Part shown: one piece after another, positions 1-7,949 of the stretch
Numbering within the stretch: position 1 is the stretch's first letter
Layout of the letters: every line of letters begins with the position of its first letter
Assembly: GCA_004802705.1 (NCBI GenBank)
Contig: SGPL01000750.1
Span: forward strand, 1 to 13,164
From: Bondarzewia mesenterica
Lineage: Eukaryota > Basidiomycota > Agaricomycetes > Russulales > Bondarzewiaceae
Reading direction: 5' to 3'
DNA length: 13,164 nucleotides
Notes under the pieces: model-generated
Told to the model about the DNA's origin: nothing
What the model saw: only the letters and a program-made list of their open reading frames with translations
Database searches by the model: none
Program-made: the position numbers and the translations under genes

Positions 1-330
1 TGGCTCTCTTTCACATTCATTCTCCATAGTCTCTCTAACTTGCTGGCGACTTGATTCTTTCGTCTTCATAAGCAATATCTCAGGATCTGGGGCGACGACA
101 TCGAAAACTTGGGGCTCTCTGGTTCTCACTCATTGCAAAGCTGGATCTTGTTGCCGACTAGGGATTGACCTGGAAACACTCTGGTTCTCGCCTCGCTCTC
201 GTCTCTCGCTTTTCGCTTTCCGCTTTGCTCTGATCTCGCATTCCGGCCTTCTCTCGCTTTCTGGGCCTTGGGGCCCGTTGTGTCGCTTGCTTGCTTGTTA
301 TCTTTCACTGGCTACAACTGGGCTCGGCTT
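1..330. other. Pyrimidine-rich flank with a partial copy of the downstream repeat
   Basis: No gene is supported here. The stretch is rich in C and T (for example 180-260). At 81-100 an acceptor-like CAG is followed by GATCTGGGGCGAC, which resembles the start of the repeat units further on (ACTCTGGNGGCGA), so a worn copy of the array may begin here. The window edge cuts off whatever lies upstream. Confidence 0.35.
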
Positions 331-531
331 CTGAATACTCTGGAGGCGACATACTTGGACAACTCTTCTTTCATTACTTACGGCGACTGTGTGAAAACCA
401 CTCGTTTGGCACCAGTTTACGATTTGATTATGTATGTATTCTTCAAGAAACCCACAGCACCAACGCACCTCAAGATCATGAAGCCCACATCAACGCAACC
501 CGAGATTGTCAAAAAACTCCAGCATGATAGC

Positions 532-1295
532 GACGACCGTGCAAGAGATGGGTCGTCCACGGGGGGCGATCTCTCCCTTGTGAGTCTTCATTCTTTCTCG
601 CGCGTCTTCTCGTCAATGATTTCCTTCTATCTGATTGCGTTCTTTTAGATACTCTGGCGGCGATTTACTTGGGCAACTCTTCTCTTTTTACTTACAGCGA
701 CTGTGTGAAACCCATATTATCTATGCTATGTGCACTTCAAGAATCACTCTTCAATGCAACGCAAGATTGCCATGACTTCAAGCACGATAAGGACGACCCT
801 GCAAGAGATGGGGTCGTCAACGAGGGCCAATATTTCACTCGTGAGTCTTTATTCGTTCTCGCGCCTTTACTACTAGTAATTCGCTTGTATCTTTTGTGTT
901 TAGGCAACTCTTCTCCTCTTATTTACGGTGACAGTGTGACACCCATAAGTTTATGCGCGCTTCAAGAAACCGTCAACGCAACGCAAGGTCGGCAAGACTC
1001 CAAGCACGCTAAGGACGAACCTGCAAGACATGGGGTCGTCAACGGGAGACGACCTCTCTTGTGAGTCCTCCTTTTGTCTCGAGCCTTTTCCCTTCGCAAT
1101 TCCCTTCTGATTTTGCCTTCTTGCAGATCCTCCAGCGGCAACGTACTCAGGCGATGCTTCTCTTCTTACTTATGGCCGCTCGGACTGTGTAATTTGAATC
1201 TCAACTTTGAGTATATATGCTACGTCAACGCAGCACAAGATTGTCAACACCCCTTCAAACTCGATAAGGACGACCCTGCAAGAGATGGGGTCGTC
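532..1295 (+). repeat. Four copies of a short inverted repeat, one per unit
   Basis: Each unit contains GACGACCC and, 11 bases later, its reverse complement GGGTCGTC. Copy 2 (792-799 with 811-818) and copy 4 (1269-1276 with 1288-1295) pair perfectly over 8 bp. Copy 1 (532-538 with 551-557) keeps 7 bp around a 12-base loop. Copy 3 (1014-1021 with 1033-1040) has one mismatch. The loop TGCAAGAGAT is almost unchanged. This is the best-conserved part of the array, so it may be held as a nucleic-acid hairpin or a protein-binding site rather than, or as well as, coding sequence. Confidence 0.65.
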
Positions 1296-1317
1296 AACGA
1301 AGTGAGGTCTTTCCCTT
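649..1317 (+). pseudogene. Possible spliced repeat-protein fragment (three duplicated exons)
   Basis: If the intron-like spacers 841-903 and 1061-1126 are removed, cores two to four (649-840, 904-1060, 1127-1317) join in one open frame of about 180 codons. The predicted peptides repeat a pattern: GNSS, then TYSDCV or IYGDSV, then NATQDC, then KDDPARDGVVNE or a close variant. The first core (to 579) is open in the homologous frame, but it has GGG where the others have GGGG, which shifts its exit phase by one. The fourth core would splice straight into a TGA at the 1432 acceptor. No start codon, signal or known domain was recognised. It could be a decayed small gene, a repeat-built lineage-specific gene, or non-coding RNA with chance open frames. 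Confidence 0.3.
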
Positions 1318-1443
1318 GTGAGTTAATCCTCCTTTCTTGCTGGACCACTTTGTGCAGTGCTGATGCCTTATATTCGTCCCATCTCAGTTTCATTTTTCTG
1401 GCATAAAAGTTCGCCTACTTCACTGTCGCAGGATCTAGTCGCA

Positions 1444-2393
1444 AGTAAGAAGATGGTGACGGGTGACGTTATTCACGGCCAGGCACATGTATCGTTGCGC
1501 ATGTGGTCGAGGACGTTGCCAAATCGAATGTCATTGATATGCCTTGTGTAGTCTGCAGGATGAAATTTTGGTAAACGGAAGGAGTAATAAAAATACGTAC
1601 AGTAGATCATAACGCAAATATGGGACAATGACATCGAACAAAGAATCAACAATACTTGTCATTCCTTCAACGCGAGCACAGCGAACGCAGGCACGTATGG
1701 CAGGTGCAAACTGTAAAGTCCTAATCAGTTGCCGTGCAGTGGGAAAATTGAGGGCAAATGAATTGCAAGAGGACGGGAAGGCGGTATGCTTACGGTCAGA
1801 TGGTGGAAGGGCAGAATTGGTAACATGGGAGGATGTTAAAAATACGAGTCGGGTTGCCGATAGGCGAGTCAGTGAACGCGAAAAATCTGAGCAACTATCA
1901 GAATCGCGGTTCCCAGTTAAACATGCTGCGTTTATTTATTCCCCACGGTCCGAAATCGATATCAAAGTCCATAGACGCTGCGCACATGCCCACACCATCG
2001 CTGTCTATGCTTGAAATAAACCAAATCGATGAATGTCTCCAAATTCTCGAAGCCTCTTCAATCACAGCATGGCAAACGACTCATATATCATTCAGAAATT
2101 GAGCGATATGACAATGGAGAATGCGATGGACTTCCGGTGATGAGGCAATGAGGATATCGAATTAATCATTTACACGACTGATGGCAAAACCTACTGAGAA
2201 CGAGAAAACGGAAGCACAACATGGGACGACAAGAAGTGAATGCAGGAAACGATGGCTGCTGGTCTAGCCAAAATGTGAACAAGGTCAACGAGAACAAAAA
2301 TAATGACTGCACTGCCGAGTTAACTCACCTTGACTAGTAGGTCTAGAAAATACTGGTTTGGAAACGGAAGGTGTGGAGTAGAGAGAGGGATAT
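1444..2393. other. Intergenic; nothing recognised
   Basis: No open frame here has recognisable motifs or convincing splice structure, and no tRNA-like T-loop or simple repeat stands out. The right end should include the 3' untranslated part of the minus-strand NLR gene, whose stop lies at 2394-2396. Confidence 0.5.
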
Positions 2394-4927
2394 TTATGCA
2401 TGCTGGGAGTGATTTGTGGCCTCCTCGTCAAGTTGCTCCGCTTCCTGCAAGCGATCTAAGGCCCGGTAAGCCTTCGCCAAGTTGGAAATTACGAAGAGGG
2501 TGTCCGGATGGTCCTCGCCGAGCACTCGCCGACTCGTCTCCATTACCACCACCTGCAGAGACTCTGCCTCTTTCCACCGACCCTGGTCATAAAATGTCAA
2601 TGCCAAGTTTGCCATGGCTGNGAGNGNGTCCGGATGCTCCTCNCCGAGNACTCGCCGACTCGTCTCCATTACCACCACCTNCAGCGACTCTGCCTCCTTC
2701 CACCGACCCTGCTTCCTAAATGTCGACGCCAGGTCGGCCATGGCTGAAAGCGTGTCCAGATGCTCCTCCCCGAGCACTCGCCGTCTCGTCTCCATTACCG
2801 CCAACTGCAACACTCTCGCCGCCTCCCATCGCACGCCTTCATAATATACCAACCCAAATCGTGACGCAATGTCCGCTCTAGGCTTCGAGTTCTCTGTCAG
2901 TGTTTCCGTGATGTGAGGCACAAGTGTCCTTCTGAACGCATAATCCTCCGACCCAGATTGCGGATTCACTGACATGCCGAGGATGCACTGTGTACACCCC
3001 ACCGTCGATGCGACGTTCGTGATCGTGGTCGGGCACCAGGAATGAACTAGTGGATGGATCGAAAGCATCTGTGCCTCCGCCGCAAAACCTATCAGTGAGT
3101 ACGAACGGATCTCCGAGATCGTCCTCTTGAATAGTAAGGTGTCCCAGATTCCTTCGGAATTGCGGAAACTTCCAAGGAAGGCCTTGCACACTCTCAGATC
3201 CGGCTCGATGTCAGGAATAACGGGTTTGTACGTGTCGATGTTGCGACTGGCACTTTCGAATATCGCTTCCGAGATCCCTTCGTGATGCAGGAACGACCAT
3301 ATCTGTAGAAATTCTTGCGCCAACGGACCGAGCTGTTTGAAACTCACCGCCCACGTCGTGTAAACAGTCCACTTGTAGTCGTCGGGCTTTTGGACCTCAT
3401 CGCGATATTCCTCCAGAAGTTCCGCCCGGCGCTGTCGATACAACTCCAAGTAGACAGTGAAACTGCAATCGGTTTTCTTCATGTATGCGCCGGCCTGAAC
3501 CACGGCTAAAGCAAGATATCCGAATTCCTTGACAGTACTCAATAACGAGGCAATCTATGACAAATCGGATCCCCTACCTTCACGATTTCTCTGGCCACGG
3601 CTTCAATCTCATTGTCACGGTTCGTCTCTGTTATCTTGAGTAAAAGGTCCATTGCATCCTTTTCTGCCATTTCAGAGATGGAACTTGACTGAGTAGCGTG
3701 ATTGCGCATGTTGCGATTTCGACTGGTGACGATAACATTGCCGTGAAAGCAAGAAGGAAAATGGGTGCGCAGGTTGAGAGATGGGTCGTCTGCATTATTG
3801 AACAGAAGCAGCCAGTTCTCGCGTCGCCCGGCAAGCCAGGATGTCGCGTCCTGAGCAGAATCGCCGATGCCTTCCGCTAGCGCTATGTTCTTCAGGTCTG
3901 CGTCGATCGTATCCGCCGTGCTCGCATCAACGAAGAAAACGTCCGAGAATCTGTACAGAAGAGTTTGTCGTCGTATCCGAGCCGAAAATTGAACCGTATA
4001 GAAAAGCTACTCACCGACTTGGCTGAGCATCCATCTGACACTCCTGCAGGAACTTGTAGGCCAGCTGGCTCTTTCCCGCTCCCCCGAGCCCGTACAGAAC
4101 ATGTACACGCTGCCTGTTCGATTCCGCTGCAAAAAAAATTGTGCATTCGTGACAGGATATCTGCTCTTCCGGTGAAAAAAGTCAGATGGCGGAGGGCATC
4201 TCCTGTGACCTGGCCTCCGGTCCGTCGACGGTTGGATCAATGATAGCGTGCCCATGGCGTAGCGGATTTCCGTCAAAGATAGTGACTATCATCGAGAATC
4301 AGACATCTGGGAAGAATCACGATAAGATGAACCCACGTACACCGAACAACTGAATCGCATGCTCTAGCGTGATGCCGTGATCGACCAAATCCCCCGCAAT
4401 CTGTGACTTGCGCAGCGCACGCTGGTACCACGGTAGCTGCGTCGCTCGTTCCATTACTATACGTATCGAGTCCAAGACCCTGTGGGATTCTGCAGTTCAA
4501 AGACATGGACGATTTGTTAGATGCGCACACAGACTTATTGAATTCCTCGATATCGGCAATGAGTGTCTGAGGAGCGTCTTTCCATTTGCTTTCCATGCGA
4601 TCTCGCAATCCAATCCAAAAGCTAGCTGCGCGAAGAGCAAGCTGACGACAAGCCTCTTTATTGGATTTGACCTCCTGATCGCGAGTGGAAGATAAGTTCG
4701 CGAGAGCATCTCAAGTTAAGGCAGATGATCTACATACCTTGAGCGATGCTAAGATCTTGATTATGATCGACGCTGCGGTAGAGGCAGGAGCATAACCGGC
4801 CGCGTCTCCAAACGCCTTTGGCGACGTTTGCGATGAAAGAAGATATATCGATTGCAGCATCCGCAAGTGGAGTCGAAGAAGTGGCTGGCGCAACTGAGGT
4901 GTTATTGGAAAATGTGGCGAACGACAT
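2394..4927 (-). CDS. NLR-like STAND protein: HeLo/MLKL-like domain, NB-ARC NTPase, TPRs
   Basis: Likely a fungal NOD-like receptor for non-self recognition and regulated cell death. Exons (descending): to 4738, 4674-4535, 4479-4341, 4285-4015, 3950-3578, 3527-2394. Introns are 63, 55, 55, 64 and 50 nt. The 4534-4480 intron has a weak GTCTGT donor and the last uses a CAAG acceptor. The N-terminal part (to about 4341) is a helical bundle containing SNKEACRQLALRA, like the MLKL_NTD/HeLo-like domains of Agaricomycete NLRs. Walker A (GLGGAGKS) is at 4091-4068. The Walker B region (3813-3785) reads LLLFNNADDP, with Asn where Asp is usual. The motif VIVTSRN follows, then GYLALA in place of a GLPLA motif, then the family signatures WTVYTTW, FLHHEGISE and IHPLVH. 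Three 42-residue TPRs end the protein. The 4860 ATG gives an open frame; 4927 is a better-looking start but needs one base removed. With an extra 83-nt intron at 4209-4127 the model is 698 aa. It may be a pseudogene. Confidence 0.75.
2415..2840 (-). repeat. TPR-coding tandem repeat, exact 126-bp period
   Basis: The landmark GTCCNGATGNTCCTC recurs at 2502, 2628 and 2754, exactly 126 bp (42 codons) apart. On the minus strand it encodes kinesin-light-chain-type TPRs with the patterns EEHPDTL, ANLALTFYDQGRWKEAESL and VVMETSRRVL. The middle and last copies are almost identical in DNA, as expected for repeats kept alike by recombination in NLR ligand-binding arrays. A further partial match lies towards 2840. 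Confidence 0.9.
2621..2681. other. Six undetermined bases (N) inside the TPR array
   Basis: N occurs at 2621, 2625, 2627, 2643, 2649 and 2681 and nowhere else in the window. All fall in one 126-bp TPR unit. Isolated Ns among called bases suggest conflicting reads rather than a sized gap. This would be expected if near-identical repeat copies or alleles were merged. Confidence 0.9.
4127..4209 (-). other. Candidate intron overlying a once-coding NB-ARC linker segment
   Basis: On the minus strand this 83-nt stretch begins AG/GTCACA and ends TTTTTTTTGCAG, a strong acceptor. Removing it restores the reading frame into Walker A. Yet the same stretch encodes, in pieces, the conserved lead-in motif of this NLR family: CPPPSDFF in one frame and then FTGRADILSRMHNFF in the next. 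The frame slips at a run of six T (4180-4175) and again at a run of eight T (4138-4131). So either the segment has become an intron, or two single-base insertions (real or sequencing errors) break an exon. Confidence 0.5.
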
Positions 4928-5482
4928 GGAGGATTCGAGGATGGAGAGAATGGATGAGATGAAATGAGGGCCTCCCGTATTGCAACGAGGTCAGGTAGCA
5001 CCGCATGAGCGCCTGCGTGCTGTACTATTATCTCACGCAGGGAAATTCCAAACGTGAATACAAGGAATGACCGGTGACCGATCAACTACGTATCATGAAA
5101 AGAGTGTTGCAGAAAGACCACATACGTGGCTATTCCTCGCGCAGCCCCAGCACTTACTGTATCAATGCCTTGATAAGCTCGACAGTCTCATTGATGCATG
5201 CTGTCCGCTGGAAACATTCAGATAGACCGAATGGCTTTTGAGGAACTCGGCTTAAGAGCCTTGAAGCTTGAAGCAACATTTCAAGTAGTAGACAGAATTC
5301 TCGGCGTACCTGGAGCACATCATTTACCATCAAGTTGCATATCAGCGATAGAGATGCCCTGCTTCTGTGATTGTCAGCTTTGCAGCTCGAGCAATAGTCT
5401 ATACGACAGTCAGCCCAGTGTAATGAGTACGTCCGTCAGCTTTGTACAGCAAGTCCTCGCTCAGTGACAGTGCGAGGTACAT
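4928..5482. other. Divergent intergenic region, NLR side
   Basis: This is part of the roughly 780-bp gap between the divergently transcribed NLR (minus) and aminotransferase (plus). No gene is supported. A TGATAAGCT motif at 5171-5179 recurs at 5482-5490. No clear TATA box was found for the NLR. Confidence 0.4.
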
Positions 5483-5562
5483 GATAAGCTGGAATTGCCC
5501 TGTAGCAGAATATTCCAATTAGAAGATAACCAATAGCAGGTTAGATAACACCAATGACGTCA
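5483..5562 (+). promoter_or_regulatory. GATA / CCAAT / CRE cluster upstream of the aminotransferase
   Basis: Within 80 bp lie three GATAA sites (5483-5487, 5525-5529, 5544-5548), three CCAAT boxes (5515-5519, 5530-5534, 5551-5555) and a perfect CRE palindrome TGACGTCA (5555-5562). Two of the pairs form a direct repeat, AGATAACCAAT and AGATAACACCAAT. The cluster ends about 150 bp before the ATG at 5711. GATA factors of the AreA/NIT2 type and the CCAAT-binding HAP complex are known regulators of fungal nitrogen and mitochondrial genes, so control by nitrogen supply is plausible. The motifs are visible; the regulation is inferred. Confidence 0.6.
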
Positions 5563-5710
5563 ACCTATATCGCTGTTCCTCGACAACTCGAAGACAGCGA
5601 AGTGACAGTGAGTGCCTTGCTTAAAGATCTCGACCGCAGCGCAGCGATTAGATTGCGGAGGATAGCGGGCTTGCTCGAGTCACAAATTGCCTTCGAAACC
5701 TCCAACGACC

Positions 5711-7601
5711 ATGCCTTTTCTTTCCCGCCTTCACCATCTTTCACAGACTTCTACCCTTCTCGCCGGACGCAACGCTCGTTTGTTAGCTCATAGGTGAGTA
5801 CGCATCCTCTCGAACAAGCACTGCTGGATTCTGACTCGCAAATCCGCGTATTGGACCAGGCCTTCACCATCTATAAGAATGCTTGCGACCTCTGCATCTC
5901 TTGTCGATTTTGGGAGGCAGCATGTTACGAGGGGTGTGGGCCGTCTGACCGAGGACGTATTCGACAAGGGTGAGGGCTCGTATGTGACGATGAAGAGTGG
6001 ACGTCGCCTGCTCGACTTCACCTGCGGAATTGGCGTGACCAACCTAGGTTCGTCGTCGTCTCTTTTTTTCTCGCTCGGGATCTGTTTTCTGATTTCTTCG
6101 TGGGCAGGGCACTGTCATCCGAAGATTAGCCAGGCCGCTGCGGAACAATGCCTGACCCTCGTCCACGGCCAGGTACTTCTATTTCCCTCGTGCTCCTCAC
6201 GCGATGTCGTCCGCGAGCGCTGACGGTTTTCCTGGGCCATAGTGCAGCATCGCATTCAATGAGCCGTATCTCCGCCTCATCGAGAAGTTACTCCCAATGA
6301 TGCCTGACAAGTCTCTCGACTCGTTCTTCTTCTGGAACTCGGGGTCCGAAGCAATTGAGGGCGCGATCAAGATGGCGCGTGTCATCACGGGCAGGCAAAA
6401 TGTTATCGCGATGCAGGGCGGCTACCACGGTCGGACGTTTGGTGCCATGGCCGTCACGAAGAGCAAGACTGTGTACAGCGAAGGTGTCGCTCCGCTCATG
6501 GTGCGTTTTCGCGCTTCGATTCCATATCACATGCGCGTATGGCATGGAATAGAAGGACTGACAATGCGACTGACAGCCTGGTGTGTTCACCGCTCCCTAT
6601 CCCTATTGGCACCACTACTCTGGCGAGCCCGCAACGAGCGAGGAAGAGCTCGTCCGCGTCTGCTTGTACCAGGTCGAGCTGCTCCTTTCGCAGCAGACTG
6701 CGCCCCGGGACACCGCTGCAATTTTGGTCGAGCCCGTTCTTGGCGAGGGAGGTTATGTTCCTGCGCCGACTGCCTGGCTGCAGGGCCTGCGGTACATTTG
6801 CGACAAGCACGGCATCCTGTTGATTATCGACGAGGTGCAGAGCGGATTCGGAAGGACGGGAACCAATTTCGCTATCGAGCATAGCGGTGTGAAGCCCGAT
6901 ATCATGACTATTGCGAAGGTGGTTTTCATCAGAACTCAATAATGCGATTTTTGCGCTGATCAGTCATTATTAAAAGGGTCTCGCCAATGGTTTCCCATTG
7001 AGTGGAATTGTTAGCAGAAAGGAGTTGACGGATAAGTTGAAGCCTGGCTCCATGGTATGCCTTATTGTTGTCATCTGACGGCAATTGCTGAGATCCATCT
7101 CCCACTCGACAGGGTGGTACTTATGCCGGCAGCGCGATATCTTGCGCGGCTGGTGTCGCAGTTGCCAATGCGTTCAAGGAGGAGGATGTTCTCGCGAACG
7201 TGAGTGCTCGGTACGTTGCTTTTCTTTGGATTTTCTATTTTCGTGCGTGTTCTTGACGAGAATCTAGGTCGAAAGAGTTGTTTGCTTCTTTGAAGGCTCT
7301 TTGCGAGGATCCGGACGTTGGCCAGTATATCCTCGACGTACGGGGAAGGGGTCTGATGGTCGCGATGGAGTTCGCATCGCCTTCACATTCGGCTTTCGAC
7401 CCGGCAGTTCACGCTACGGCGCCGAAGAGCCTGGCAAGCAGGGTGTCGAAGAAGTGTCTCCAAAAAGGCATGCTGTTGCTCACGACGTCCGTCTATGAGA
7501 CGATTCGGTTCATTCCCCCGCTCAACATCTCACAGGAGGACATGGAGAAGGGTTGTAAGATCTTCAGCGAAGCGGTTCGGGAGGCTATCGCCGAGGGTTG
7601 A
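5711..7601 (+). CDS. 4-aminobutyrate transaminase-like class-III aminotransferase, mitochondrial
   Basis: PLP-dependent transaminase expected to convert 4-aminobutyrate and 2-oxoglutarate to succinate semialdehyde and glutamate in the mitochondrial matrix (GABA shunt). Exons: 5711-5793, 5860-6047, 6108-6172, 6243-6500, 6577-6918, 6977-7054, 7113-7210, 7268-7601. These join in frame to 481 aa, normal for the family. Exon 1 plus the start of exon 2 encodes a presequence of about 35-43 residues with five Arg (6, 20, 23, 28, 34) and no acidic residue before D44. PLP-site residues: GSEA at 146-149, YHGRT from 173, [20 protein letters not shown] with D283, the Schiff-base Lys K312 as the last codon of exon 5, and GGTYAG from 339. 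A second in-frame ATG at 5879 (M35) would give a protein without the presequence. A related omega-amino acid transaminase with another substrate is possible. Confidence 0.92.
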
Positions 7602-7949
7602 GCCAATTTGCGACATGCACGAAGATTAAAAAATGTAACCAAGTACATTAATGTCAAAAGGAAGTTGTGGATGGATTCAACTTTGAAACATTGAGCTTCA
7701 AGCTTGAGCTGCAACCTGAACTTGAAGTCGTACTAAACAATGACGCATGGGAAGGCATGGGAACTATGGGAACAGATGGGAGCCTGATCGAGTCGCTGAG
7801 GGCACGGGGCTGAATTGGCCTCGCCCCGCGCGGCGCGCGAGTAACTTTCGACTTATCGACTTTCTAACACCTCGCCTGGGAGGCCCTTTCCCTCGGAGCC
7901 TGTTCCCCTCTCGGGCACATCCCTCCTCTCGACCTCGTTGTCGACGTCC
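7602..7949 (+). promoter_or_regulatory. Intergenic region with pyrimidine-rich leader before the RING gene
   Basis: This gap between two same-strand genes holds the aminotransferase 3' end and the next promoter. A 10-bp palindrome TCAAGCTTGA lies at 7698-7707. From about 7870 to the ATG at 7950 the strand is dominated by C and T, the leader composition often seen just upstream of fungal start codons. No TATA box or further gene was found. Confidence 0.45.

Larger units (their letters stand above)
331..1443 (+). repeat. Degenerate tandem array of exon/intron-like units
   Basis: Four units and a partial fifth can be aligned by eye. Cores begin near 334, 649, 904 and 1127, and a remnant begins at 1432. 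Each core starts with a form of ACTCTGGNGGCGA then CAACTCTTCT, runs through TTACNGCGACTGTGTGA, and ends with a strongly conserved GACGACCCTGCAAGAGATG box and GGGTCGTC. After each core comes GTGAGT (580, 841, 1061, 1318) and then a pyrimidine-rich stretch ending in TAG or CAG (646-648, 901-903, 1124-1126, 1429-1431). Spacers are 69, 63, 66 and 114 nt, the usual size of introns in this genome. The third unit lacks about 20 nt at its front. The array may derive from duplication of an exon plus its intron. The alignment is visible in the sequence; the intron reading is inference. Confidence 0.7.

Noticed and set aside
331..1443. CRISPR array
   Set aside because: The units are hundreds of bases long and degenerate, with spacers that are themselves similar; the window is eukaryotic.
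331..1443. Transposon terminal repeats
   Set aside because: No transposase or integrase motif, target-site duplication or end-to-end inverted repeat was seen; the inverted repeats are internal to every unit.
1628..2102. Plus-strand frames of 128 and 89 codons
   Set aside because: No motif, no fitting splice context, and overlapping frames of similar quality; they look like chance open frames.
2330..2844. Plus-strand Pro/Leu-rich frames (LHYHHLQRLC, SPLPPP)
   Set aside because: They are antisense shadows of the TPR repeats and repeat with the same 126-bp period.
3892..4276. Minus-strand frames of 84 and 89 codons taken as separate proteins
   Set aside because: They are offset frames of the NB-ARC exon. 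Their front parts contribute family motifs, but their ends read the Walker A region in the wrong frame.
5554..5793. Plus-strand open frame of 79 codons before the aminotransferase
   Set aside because: It starts inside the promoter cluster and its TAG is the last three bases of the true exon 1. A different frame of the same exon gives the mitochondrial leader and joins in phase to the enzyme.
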